Source: Candidatus Bathyarchaeota archaeon (lineage in GTDB: Archaea > Thermoproteota > Bathyarchaeia > 40CM-2-53-6). Taken from it: a DNA stretch of 30,148 nt. This document shows, piece after piece, positions 14,402 through 21,936 of this stretch (within the stretch, counting starts at the first letter, position 1; every line of letters begins with the position of its first letter). The position numbers were made by a program, and so were the translations under genes. The stretch is taken from NCBI GenBank assembly GCA_005888695.1, contig VBBH01000023.1:1-30148 (forward strand), given 5' to 3'. The notes beneath the pieces were generated by a model, which was not told where the DNA came from, did not search any database, and saw only the letters and a list, made by a program, of their open reading frames with translations.

Positions 14402-14931
14402 AACCGATTCTCTATTCGCCTCGAACCTCTTTACACGATTCGTTCTTCTATCCTGAAGGATGGAGCGTTTATCTCGCAGGGAAAAAGGGAACAGAAGAGG
14501 ATCACTTCTATTTCGCAGAGGGATTCTGCGAGGGCAAAGTCACAGGGAGATTTCGGGGATCCAATCATCCGCATAGACGGACCGATGAGACCTACAGGAT
14601 GAACATTCAGGGTTTCATCGAAACCAAGGACTCAGCCCTAATCATGCCGGATTACCAAGGGTACGGTCGATCCACTGATCGATCACAGGAGTTATGCAAA
14701 TTAACACCGAAGTCAGGACTCGAAGAAAAGAGAAAATTCAGGAGACAAGTCGTGGGATTCGCCTGGCACGTGACAAACCATGAAAAATATCGTTGGCTCA
14801 ACGACGCTGTTTGCGCTATCTCCGGTGAAGTCAGAGCCCCGATAGGGATTCCAAGGGATCATGTCAGGCAAGCTGATGTAAAGCTCGTCTTCACAGTAGA
14901 CGAGAATGTCTGGGAACCGCCACCGGAATAG
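14402..14931 (+). pseudogene. DUF3237-like protein, frameshifted and without a start codon
   Basis: The main frame is open from just after a TGA at about 14400. It reads FFYPEGWSVYLAG...HFYFAEG...GKVTGRFRGSNHPHRRTDETYRMNIQGFIETKDSALI...YRWLNDAVCAISGEVR to 14931. RFRGxNHPxRRTD and GxIETxDxAxI resemble DUF3237-type beta-barrel proteins. The only ATG of this frame is at 14599, in the middle of the conserved region. The missing N-terminal piece RLEPLYTIR lies in another frame just upstream (about 14417-14442) and joins if one base is inserted near 14442. That frame also has no ATG, GTG or TTG. The gene is therefore probably inactive, unless the assembly lost a base. Between 14267 and 14401 I see nothing else. 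Confidence 0.6.
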
Positions 14932-15230
14932 AGAACTTCCGTCCCCACATGATGCCCCGAAGTCTAACCTCGGAAAATGGTCTAGATTTTGTGTAGGCCC
15001 ACGGTTTACTTTCTGATTCTCTAGGGCATTTTTTTCGGTCCAATTCATAACTCGCGACGGAGGATTGGAAAACTGCTCGGCCTGACTATTCAGAGCGTGG
15101 TGGCTAGTATTGACGTTCCACACGAGTCCAGTCCGCAGGTACCGTAATGGATTATAGGCAGAGGCCACTCTATTCTAGATGACGGCAAACAGCCCCCTTT
15201 CTCAACTCAGGATGTATGATGAGTTAGATT

Positions 15231-15545
15231 ATGAAAATAGGATGGGACCCCGCGAACGAGCCTCGAGTGCTCGACTCTGGATACACCGATCAGGTTCGTC
15301 TCGACTACATAGACGAGGAACGGATAATGAGGATACGGGCTATCGTCTACAACTCTCTAAGCGATCTGAACAAGCTATTCCACGTCAACAGGGTCTTGTA
15401 CACGAACAGTCCAGACATGCCGCTGTTCTACGAGTTCACACCCCAGAACATGGTTTCAATGAAGACCCCCGTGATAATTAGCGAGGTCAAACTATACTCG
15501 CTCGAAGAGCTCTGGGGAATGAGCACGCTTAGAATGATGAAATAG
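15231..15545 (+). CDS. hypothetical protein, 104 residues
   Basis: An ATG at 15231 opens a frame encoding a charged, soluble-looking protein with MKIGWDPANEP at the start, a helix RIRAIVYNSLSDLNKLFHVN in the middle, and LYEF/VSMKTPVIISEVKLYSLEELWGM near the end. I do not recognise a family and see no zinc site, membrane segment or catalytic motif. It lies between the decayed DUF3237-like gene and convergent alba, and its stop is 11 nt from the alba stop. The preceding 300 nt (14932-15230) hold no convincing gene or strong promoter. Confidence 0.5.
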   Translation: MKIGWDPANEPRVLDSGYTDQVRLDYIDEERIMRIRAIVYNSLSDLNKLFHVNRVLYTNSPDMPLFYEFTPQNMVSMKTPVIISEVKLYSLEELWGMSTLRMMK

Positions 15546-15556
15546 TCCCGGTATCC

Positions 15557-15922
15557 TCAATCCGTTTTCTGGATACGAATTTCGATCGTCGAGACGTTTC
15601 TTGATTCTTCCCCTTCCATCCCTCCGACCACCTCCGTTCCAATCTTGACCTCTTTGACCGATAGTTTTCCTTCGAAGAATCTTCTACGTACAACCTCGAC
15701 GACATCGACGGCATGACTGATGGCGCGGCCTCTCGCCTTCACGGTCAGTTCTTTCCTCCCCATGTTGAAGTGCATCATTACGGCAGTCGCATAGGCCATC
15801 AAAGGCTTCTTGCCGATCAGAATAGTGTCTGGTGGAATATTCCCCCGAGGCCTCATTGGCCTGTCGGTACCTCTCTGCTGCTCACCCATCGGGCGACGCT
15901 CTCTTGTCTCGGATTCTCCCAT
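15557..15922 (-). CDS. albA: Alba (Sac10b) DNA/RNA-binding protein
   Basis: From residue 33 the sequence DTILIGKKPLMAYATAVMMHF...KELTVKARGRAISHAVDVVEVVRRRF is the Alba fold, including the IGKKP segment whose Lys is the DNA-contact (and acetylation) site. The rest (VKEVKIGTEVVGGMEG...VSTIEIRIQK) completes the usual about 90-residue domain. The about 30-residue N-terminal extension is Arg/Gln/Glu-rich and longer than usual; a second ATG 11 codons in would shorten it. Alba coats DNA and RNA and is here present in the same genome as a histone. A minus-strand AT-rich CTTAAGTTTA at 15987-15996 may be the TATA box. Confidence 0.9.
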   Translation of the reverse strand: MGESETRERRPMGEQQRGTDRPMRPRGNIPPDTILIGKKPLMAYATAVMMHFNMGRKELTVKARGRAISHAVDVVEVVRRRFFEGKLSVKEVKIGTEVVGGMEGEESRNVSTIEIRIQKTD

Positions 15923-16029
15923 TTTCTTTGTACAATTCCTTCGAAGCTTGTCTTGGTTAACCCAAAGAACTGGTTCCCAGCTGGACTAAACTTAAGCCTT
16001 TTGGGGGAAGGGTGTGACATCGAGAAATT

Positions 16030-16085
16030 TGAAACGAGAAAAGAGGGAAGAGAAACGGGAAATGAAAAAACGGGAGAATAGGGAA
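16030..16085 (-). terminator. pyrimidine-rich terminator of the zinc-ribbon Cdv-linked gene
   Basis: On the minus strand the 56 nt after the stop at 16106 are almost pure pyrimidine with several T runs, including T6 (plus-strand A6, 16065-16070). This fits an archaeal T-rich terminator region. The plus strand shows the matching purine tract. Confidence 0.4.
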
Positions 16086-16105
16086 GACTGGACTGACGAG
16101 CGAGC

Positions 16106-17386
16106 TTAGATTATCTCTCTCGACAGAGCTTCCCTGAACTTGACCCTGCAGTCTTGGCACTGGAACAGTCCGATTAGGACGTTCTTCTTTGACTTGCCGC
16201 CCTTTAGCTCCCATACCTTGGTTGGCTGCGGTACGTCTGCACCGCACTTTGGACACACCACTTTGTAGAATGGTGTTGGTTGAGATGGGCTTAGCTGCGC
16301 CAAATCTGGCGCGGGCTGAGCACCTGCACTGATATCGCCTGGTCCCGCTCCGCCGAGCAGGGAGGGTTGGAGCTGTGTCTCGCTGGATACTAAGGCTGAG
16401 GATGCTTCAACGATCGGAATGTCGTCAACAACCTTGACAGTCAAAGCGTCAATATCCGCTGCGGCCGCTTCGATTGGAGCCCCTGTGGTATTTTCGGCCT
16501 CTCCGAGCGAGGCTGTTGTTAGATTGACATTTGCAATAGCTGATGGTGGCTCAGTTTCCGTTCCGACTTCCGGCTGCGGTACTATCGATGAAAGCGTGTC
16601 GTCTGTCGATGGATTGAGGGTGGTCTCCACATTGGTGGCTGTTGACTCAATTGTTTGTTCGGGCGTGTCTACGACCGATGCGGCAACTTCGGGCGTTGAA
16701 GGTTGTAGAGGAGTTGGGTGTGCTTCGACAGTTTCGGTTGTCGTGTTCACTTGAACGCCTTCTGACTGCTCATGTATCGATGAGGAGGGCGCTGGTTGCC
16801 AGTTCGGGGTTAGGTCGGGAAGTGGTGTTGACGTTTGGACTGGCGACGTCAGTGGTTGGACTTGGGTCGTTACCTGGATTGGAGATATCGATGGTTTTTC
16901 GGCGAAAAAGTTGGGTTTGCTACGGTCCACTAGGGTTGGACCGTAGGCCCGGGATGTTAGAGTGGACGGTGGAGAAGGCGTTGCTGGAGTAGATACTGGG
17001 AATTGTGGCGCTGCCCTGATCTCGGCCGGTCCGAGGGGTCTGGCATCGATCAGAGATAGCGTTGTAATCATGTTCTTGATGTCTTCGATTGTGTTTAGGT
17101 TCCGCTGTAGTAATATTTTGAACTCGTTCTTCTGAACTCTGTACTCCTGCTCGTTGACTTCGCCGCTTACATACTTCGTTTCAAGGGTTAGAAGCCGGGG
17201 AGGAGTGCTTGTCATCGAGTCCTTGACGTCTTTGAGGTGCTCGTTCAGGCTGTACCCCAAGACATTGATTCTGTCCTGGAGTTCCTGGGCGGCGTGTCCA
17301 TAGTCCTCGTATAGTGTCTGCATCTTCTGCTTGTAGCTATTGATCTCGCCGATCAGTTTCTCTAGTGTTAGGTCGTTTAGTCCCAT
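16106..17386 (-). CDS. CdvA-like coiled coil, S/T/P-rich linker and zinc ribbon
   Basis: The 426-residue protein has three parts. Residues 1-115 are a coiled coil. Its second half (LLTLETKYVSGEVNEQEYR...NLNTIEDIKNMITTL) resembles the end of the CdvA coiled coil encoded at 18485 (YLASNKMLHASGEFDDAGY...ERKDIEAITTYL). Residues about 116-365 are a low-complexity Ser/Thr/Pro/Val/Ala linker, probably disordered. Residues 372-426 are a zinc ribbon, C378-x2-C381-x28-C410-x2-C413. There is no PRC barrel, signal peptide or membrane segment. It is divergent from the Cdv cluster over a 401-nt gap. My reading is a Cdv-associated adaptor that joins CdvA-type filaments and reaches a partner through the ribbon; this is inference. 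I know of no named family with this architecture. Confidence 0.75.
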   Translation of the reverse strand: MGLNDLTLEKLIGEINSYKQKMQTLYEDYGHAAQELQDRINVLGYSLNEHLKDVKDSMTSTPPRLLTLETKYVSGEVNEQEYRVQKNEFKILLQRNLNTIEDIKNMITTLSLIDARPLGPAEIRAAPQFPVSTPATPSPPSTLTSRAYGPTLVDRSKPNFFAEKPSISPIQVTTQVQPLTSPVQTSTPLPDLTPNWQPAPSSSIHEQSEGVQVNTTTETVEAHPTPLQPSTPEVAASVVDTPEQTIESTATNVETTLNPSTDDTLSSIVPQPEVGTETEPPSAIANVNLTTASLGEAENTTGAPIEAAAADIDALTVKVVDDIPIVEASSALVSSETQLQPSLLGGAGPGDISAGAQPAPDLAQLSPSQPTPFYKVVCPKCGADVPQPTKVWELKGGKSKKNVLIGLFQCQDCRVKFREALSREII

Positions 17387-17787
17387 GTTCGAATTTTCAC
17401 CTGTAAGACCGCCAATAGTACCGTCGAAATGGTAAAAGCGTTAGACACCAGTTTCAAGGGCAAAGCACTCCGCCAACCCAACAAAATCAGCGATCGAACT
17501 ACCTGTCACTGTCAAAGACAATGAAAATATCTGATCTTTTTTAGTCGGAAATGCTAGACTTTGAAGGCCAAAAACTAATCGGGTCGATCCCGGGCAGGTC
17601 GTCTATATAAACCAAAAACCTCTTGTTGACAACACAACAAGCGGACTATTCTATTGTAGAACCCCCGCTAACTGTTGCTGTACCTAACATTTCCATAGTG
17701 GCGATTGATTAGTATCGATCCCGACGTGTCAAGAACTCACTTGGAAAATGTGTCAGGTCAAGTCGCAACCAGGAGTCAGCAAGTCTC
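17387..17787. promoter_or_regulatory. divergent control region between the zinc-ribbon gene and the Cdv cluster
   Basis: This 401-nt gap has no convincing gene. For the plus strand a strong TATA box, CTATATAAA (17603-17611), predicts a start near 17632 and an unusually long leader of about 155 nt. For the minus strand CGCTTTTACC (17431-17440) predicts a leader of about 20 nt. A T6 tract lies near 17536-17541. A perfect inverted repeat overlaps the predicted plus-strand start and is listed separately. Confidence 0.5.
17622..17641. promoter_or_regulatory. inverted repeat CTTGTTG-N6-CAACAAG, candidate operator
   Basis: Two perfect 7-nt arms (17622-17628 and 17635-17641) flank ACAACA, 11 nt after the TATA box and over the predicted start site. 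A 20-nt dyad there could be bound by a dimeric regulator that blocks initiation; the Lrp-like protein encoded in the same cluster (21289) is the obvious candidate. This is positional inference. Confidence 0.4.
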
Positions 17788-18432
17788 ATGAAAAATTGGG
17801 AAAGAGACCGTAAGGAACCACTGATCACACGGCTCAGCGCCGGGGTGCACCGCCAGGAACCATTGAAGGAACGAATCAGCCAAGTCGTCTACAAACTCAG
17901 AGTCCAACAACACCGACTCGAAGGCGCCAACCAGAAGACTCAGGCACACGACAAGAATCTTTTCGAGAAGCTAGTCCAGTCGCAAATGTCAAAGGACAAC
18001 GCCCGCAGCGTCATGTACGCCAACGAGATCGCGGAAATACGGAAGATGGCGAAGATAACCGTTCGCAGCGAACTCGCACTCGAACAAGTCACCCTACGCC
18101 TAGAAACCATCCAGGAATTCGGAGACGTCGCCGCCCTGATGGGTCCAGTTGCAGGAGTGGTCCATCAAATCAAGAGCCAGATCTCAGGTGTGATGCCAGA
18201 GGTCAGCTATGAACTTGGTGAAATATCCGAATCGCTCAACGGCATGGTCATGGAAGTAGGTGAAGCGACAGGGCAAGGTTTCGATATGGAAGCATCTGGT
18301 GCAGAGGCCACGAAGATCATGGGAGAGGCGAATACCATCGCAGAACAGAGAATGCGGGAGAAGTTCCCAGACCTACCAATCCCGACCACCGCCACTCTAG
18401 AACGGCCGATTGAGCCGACCTTTCCAAAGTGA
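17788..18432 (+). CDS. ESCRT-III/CdvB-like protein without winged helix (first copy)
   Basis: The 214-residue protein has the ESCRT-III layout. A basic first helix (about 25-60: PLKERISQVVYKLRVQQHRLE) and a second (60-105: MYANEIAEIRKMAKITVRSELALEQVTLRLETI) form the hairpin, followed by FGDVAALMGPVAGVV and amphipathic helices to about 165. It ends with AEQRMREKFPDLPIP (184-199), a conserved helix plus Pro motif that also ends the other two CdvB proteins here and is a candidate MIM for the CdvC MIT domain. The CdvA-binding winged helix is absent. It would polymerise on membranes at the division site. It opens the operon and is followed by CdvA after 52 nt. Confidence 0.88.
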   Translation: MKNWERDRKEPLITRLSAGVHRQEPLKERISQVVYKLRVQQHRLEGANQKTQAHDKNLFEKLVQSQMSKDNARSVMYANEIAEIRKMAKITVRSELALEQVTLRLETIQEFGDVAALMGPVAGVVHQIKSQISGVMPEVSYELGEISESLNGMVMEVGEATGQGFDMEASGAEATKIMGEANTIAEQRMREKFPDLPIPTTATLERPIEPTFPK

Positions 18433-18484
18433 GGGAGAAACAAAACTCCCCACCAACCTTTTTGGTATATGAGAGAGAAAAAAC

Positions 18485-19219
18485 ATGATTACAAGTCTCG
18501 AACAAGTTCGAAGGTTCCTCGGAAAGCCGCTCCAGGACCCATACGGTAGAACCCACGGCAAACTCATCGGCATAACCGCCAATCTCAGAGACGAAGCCAC
18601 CGCCGTAGGGGTCGAAACTGCCAACGGTGAATTCGCACAGTACCCAGGCGAACGACTATGGATCAACGGCGAAAACTTGACACTCGTCCCGGCATGGAAA
18701 CTGGAATCTGAAGACTTCCGAAAAGAGTTCGACATAGTGACACGCCGACTCAAAGCCTTGGATGAACTGTTCAGTGTTGGCGACATTCAACAGGACATTT
18801 ACGAAGATCTGAGAAAACAACACGAGGAAGGCATCAACGAACTCAAAGAGAAACGCCGCACGTTACTCGACACTCTAGCGCGTAGAACGGGATTGTTGAA
18901 CGGTCAACTTCGAGAGCTCCAAACATACCTGGCAAGCAACAAGATGCTCCATGCGAGCGGTGAATTTGACGACGCTGGTTACAGAAGTGCCAGCAGCGAG
19001 ATCGACACGGGACTCGTGCGAACAGTTGCAGAGCGCAAAGACATTGAAGCAATAACAACATACCTGGTTCGCCTTGACCCAACGACGCCCATAGCAGGTA
19101 GCCCACAACAAGAAATAGCGACTCAACCGCCTCAGCCTGCCACCCCATCAACTCAGAGCTCTACTGTCCAAGCAACTTCTCGCGAGCCAGCCCTAGTCCT
19201 ACACGTCAAGGAGAAATAA
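18485..19219 (+). CDS. cdvA: CdvA, PRC-barrel division protein
   Basis: Residues 1-70 form a PRC barrel (FLGKPLQDPYGRTHGKLIGI...GVETANGEFAQYP...LTLVPAWK), and 75-195 a long coiled coil. Residues 198-232 are a Gln/Thr/Pro-rich linker, and 233-244 end EPALVLHVKEK. In Sulfolobus CdvA, the barrel and coiled coil make filaments at mid-cell, and a short C-terminal peptide recruits CdvB through its winged helix. The tail here has the right place and character for that ESCRT-III-binding peptide. Only 6 nt separate it from the winged-helix CdvB, so the two are made together and are the likely canonical pair. Confidence 0.88.
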   Translation: MITSLEQVRRFLGKPLQDPYGRTHGKLIGITANLRDEATAVGVETANGEFAQYPGERLWINGENLTLVPAWKLESEDFRKEFDIVTRRLKALDELFSVGDIQQDIYEDLRKQHEEGINELKEKRRTLLDTLARRTGLLNGQLRELQTYLASNKMLHASGEFDDAGYRSASSEIDTGLVRTVAERKDIEAITTYLVRLDPTTPIAGSPQQEIATQPPQPATPSTQSSTVQATSREPALVLHVKEK

Positions 19220-19225
19220 ACTACA

Positions 19226-20071
19226 ATGTCACTGTTCAAAAGGCTTGAAGATCGAGTTCACACCATCCCTCTAAAGGAACGGATAGAACAGGCCCTCTTC
19301 AGGCTCAACACTCAGAAGGCCAAACTAGAACAGACATCAATGAGGCTACAGCAGAGAGACAAAGAAATGTTCCAAAGAACCGTTGGAGCCGAACTCTCCA
19401 AGGACAGCTCCCACGCCAGATTGTACGCCAACGAGTGCGCCGAGATTCGCAAGATGGCGCACATAGTACTAAGCAGCGAACTTGCCCTCGAAAGGGTGAT
19501 TCTCAGGCTTCAGACCATCGAAGAGTTCGGAGACATAATGACCCAGATTGCTCCAGTGATCGGAATAGTCCGGGAAACAAGGGGAAGGATCGCAGGCGTG
19601 ATCCCCGAAGTTGCTAACGAGCTTGGAGAGGTCAACGACATGCTCAGCGACATGAGCCTCGAAAGTGGCGGAGTAGAAGGAGATCAAAACTACGAGATAC
19701 AATCCTCAGGAGGAGAAGCCAAAAAGGTCCTTGAAGAATCCGGACTGATAGCAGAGCAACAAATGAAAGAACGGTTCCCAGAACTCCCCGTCCCAGGCGC
19801 TCGCGAATCTCAACAACAACCAAAGACAGCAGTCGAGCCGAAGGTCCCGGTCGCAGTGGCCGTCGCCGTCTCCGAGGCAGGAGTCGAGGCGGAAATCCCG
19901 AGATCATCGACGCTACAACGGCCTTTCGAGGACAGACTCTTGGAGTACATCAAATCCCGCAATGGCGAGATCAGTATCAGCAACTGCTCTACAGACCTCT
20001 CCGTTGGAGCTGATGAGATCAAGAGGGGACTTGAAAGACTCCGTGGTGACGGGAAGATAGTCATCGAGTAG
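19226..20071 (+). CDS. cdvB: CdvB, ESCRT-III with C-terminal winged helix
   Basis: This 281-residue protein has the ESCRT-III core (about 15-145) with the same YANE(C)AEIRKMA and RLQTIEEFGDI motifs as its paralogues. The tail motif AEQQMKERFPELPVP is at 176-190 (candidate MIM). A flexible Ala/Val/Pro linker to about 225 follows, then RPFEDRLLEYIKSRNGEISISNCSTDLSVGADEIKRGLERLRGDGKIVIE (232-281). That last domain is a small winged helix like the one by which Sulfolobus CdvB binds CdvA. It is the only one of the three CdvB proteins here to have it. It follows cdvA by 6 nt and precedes cdvC by 75 nt. Confidence 0.92.
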   Translation: MSLFKRLEDRVHTIPLKERIEQALFRLNTQKAKLEQTSMRLQQRDKEMFQRTVGAELSKDSSHARLYANECAEIRKMAHIVLSSELALERVILRLQTIEEFGDIMTQIAPVIGIVRETRGRIAGVIPEVANELGEVNDMLSDMSLESGGVEGDQNYEIQSSGGEAKKVLEESGLIAEQQMKERFPELPVPGARESQQQPKTAVEPKVPVAVAVAVSEAGVEAEIPRSSTLQRPFEDRLLEYIKSRNGEISISNCSTDLSVGADEIKRGLERLRGDGKIVIE

Positions 20072-20146
20072 ACCAGCGCCACTCAAACCTCCCTATAATT
20101 CAGCACGTTCCGACTTCCGATAATCAAAGTGGAGAAACATTGACCG

Positions 20147-21289
20147 GTGTCAGCATCAGAAGAGCTTGAAGGCTTAGCAGTAAGATTCGCTCAAGAGGCG
20201 ATCGAACTCGAAAAGAAAGGATCAAGACGACTTGCCGCGCAAAAGTATCAGAGAGCCCTAGAAGTCCTCCTGAAGCTCTGCGCTCTGTACCCTACGGCTG
20301 CCCAGAACAGGGTCTACATGGAACACGCCGAAGCCTATCGTAGAAGAATCCAAGAACTCCAGACCCAAGCAGCGGAACCAGACCATCCTCTTGAGGGACG
20401 AGACCCGTCCAAACCCACAAGCTTCGACCAGTGGGTTCTCACAGAGAAACCAGACATCAGCTGGGACGACATAGCGGGACTTGAACGGCCAAAACGTGCT
20501 ATAGAAGAATCAATAATCTTCCCAGTCCGTCGCCCAGACCTCTTCCCACTAGGCTGGCCACGGGGAATCTTGTTCTTCGGACCGCCAGGTTGCGGTAAGA
20601 CCCTGTTGGCAGCCGCCATCGCGAGCGAGGTCAAGGGCGTCTTCTTCTGCGCGGACGCTGCATCATTGATGTCGAAGTGGCTGGGCGAGTCGGAGAGGAA
20701 TGTTAGTCAGCTCTTCGTCAAGGCAAGAGAGGTCTCTGACAATGGTCAGCCGGCGATCGTCTTCTTAGACGAGGTGGACTCGCTAATGGGTGTCCGGGGA
20801 GAAGAGGTTGGTGGGGAGGTCCGGGTTAGGAACCAATTTCTCAAGGAGATGGACGGCATACTGGACAAGAAGAAAACCTATCATGTTTACTTGATCGGCG
20901 CGACGAACAAGCCCTGGGTCCTTGACGAGCCCTTCATCAGACGATTCCAGAAACGGATCTATGTACCACTGCCCGATGTCAAAGCCAGGATGGACATGTT
21001 CACCATATACGCCGAGAACCTCAGATTCAATGACAACGTCGACCTCCCAGAACTGGCCCGCATGACCGAAGGCTACTCCGGAGGCGACATCCGCGACCTG
21101 TTCCAGTCAACCCATCTAAAAGTCGTGAGAAGCTTCTTCCAACACGGCAAAGTAGCGGACCCGAATGCTCTACCCGACCCGATCACGATGGAAGACTTCC
21201 AAACAATTCTCACGGAGAGAAGACCAAGTGTTTCGCAGGGTATCCTGAAACGGTACCATGACTGGGACGAGTCGTTCAAGGCAAGCTAA
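20147..21289 (+). CDS. cdvC: CdvC, Vps4-type AAA ATPase with MIT domain
   Basis: The 380-residue protein starts at GTG 20147. Residues 1-75 are an MIT three-helix bundle (ELEGLAVRFAQEAIELEKKG...AQKYQRALEVLLKL). The AAA domain shows DIAGLE (108-113), Walker A GPPGCGKT (145-152), pore loop SKWLGESE (176-183), Walker B IVFLDEVD (204-211), sensor-1 GATNKP (251-256) and the Arg-finger region IRRFQKRI (264-271). A Vps4-like C-terminal helix region ends the chain. It remodels and disassembles ESCRT-III polymers, binding their MIMs with the MIT domain. It is the only Vps4-type ATPase in the cluster and must serve three CdvB proteins. Its TAATG overlap couples it to the Lrp-like gene. Confidence 0.95.
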   Translation: MSASEELEGLAVRFAQEAIELEKKGSRRLAAQKYQRALEVLLKLCALYPTAAQNRVYMEHAEAYRRRIQELQTQAAEPDHPLEGRDPSKPTSFDQWVLTEKPDISWDDIAGLERPKRAIEESIIFPVRRPDLFPLGWPRGILFFGPPGCGKTLLAAAIASEVKGVFFCADAASLMSKWLGESERNVSQLFVKAREVSDNGQPAIVFLDEVDSLMGVRGEEVGGEVRVRNQFLKEMDGILDKKKTYHVYLIGATNKPWVLDEPFIRRFQKRIYVPLPDVKARMDMFTIYAENLRFNDNVDLPELARMTEGYSGGDIRDLFQSTHLKVVRSFFQHGKVADPNALPDPITMEDFQTILTERRPSVSQGILKRYHDWDESFKAS

Positions 21290-21798
21290 TGCCAAACAAG
21301 AGGACTGGTGACTTGCACCTCGATGGCACGGATCTTCGAATCTTGGCCGAACTGGTTGAAAACTCGAAATCAAGCTACGTCGAGATCGGAAGAAGACTCG
21401 GACTACATCCCAACGTCGTAGCCTACAGGGTGAATAGGATGGAAGAATCCGGGATAATACGCGAATACACTGCCCACGTTGACTTCTCCAAGCTAGGACT
21501 CTCAGAACAAGTCTTCGTCGCCGCAAACTTCCCCAACAGCAGCCCAAGAGAGGACATGCTCAAGCAAATCTCCGACATTCCCGGAACGATGAGCATAGTC
21601 AGCAGCCTCGGCAGCCCAGAAGGACTGGTCTTCATAGTCGCCAAGAACAAAGAAGATGTGAACAGCGTATTATCCAAGCTAAGATCGCTAAACCTAGACA
21701 TCGAATTCACATCCTCAGTAATCAAGACCTACGACGAAGGCCGTCTTGGAACCTTCCTCAGAACTATGGCAACAGCCATTCCGGCAGAGGGTTCGTAA
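21289..21798 (+). CDS. Lrp/AsnC-family regulator linked to the Cdv cluster
   Basis: The 169-residue protein has an N-terminal winged HTH (LDGTDLRILAELVENSKSSYVEIGRRLGLHPNVVAYRVNRMEESGIIREYTAHVD, about 12-68) followed by a RAM-like alpha/beta domain (EQVFVAANFPNS...PGTMSIVSSLGSPEGLVFIVAKNKEDVNSVL). This is an Lrp/AsnC transcription factor. Its ATG overlaps the cdvC stop (TAATG), so it is made with the division proteins and could be an autoregulator of the cluster; the dyad at 17622-17641 is a candidate site. The reading frame downstream of its TAA stays open in the same phase and encodes the FtsX-like membrane protein. Confidence 0.88.
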   Translation: MPNKRTGDLHLDGTDLRILAELVENSKSSYVEIGRRLGLHPNVVAYRVNRMEESGIIREYTAHVDFSKLGLSEQVFVAANFPNSSPREDMLKQISDIPGTMSIVSSLGSPEGLVFIVAKNKEDVNSVLSKLRSLNLDIEFTSSVIKTYDEGRLGTFLRTMATAIPAEGS

Positions 21799-21936
21799 GA
21801 ATCGGAAACACAAACCCCCTTCCTACTAGCATTACGCTCGATAGTCCCCAGGAAACCGACAGACCTCATCGCACTCACGATCCTGTTAACCGCCGGATTC
21901 CAGGGACAGTCGCTGACTCTCATCCTAATCGCGTCT

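Noticed and set aside
14713..15168. A 151-residue minus-strand frame antisense to the DUF3237-like gene and the gap after it.
   Set aside because: The opposite strand shows recognisable conserved protein sequence, while this frame has no family resemblance and a composition typical of a shadow.
15179..15481. A 100-residue frame overlapping the hypothetical gene at 15231.
   Set aside because: It is Arg/Ser/His-rich and looks like an out-of-frame shadow; the 15231 frame has a more balanced, protein-like composition.
16419..16992. Two plus-strand frames of 111 and 116 residues opposite the zinc-ribbon gene, one rich in Ser/Val.
   Set aside because: They are mirror translations of the low-complexity S/T/P linker; the minus strand carries the coiled coil and zinc site.
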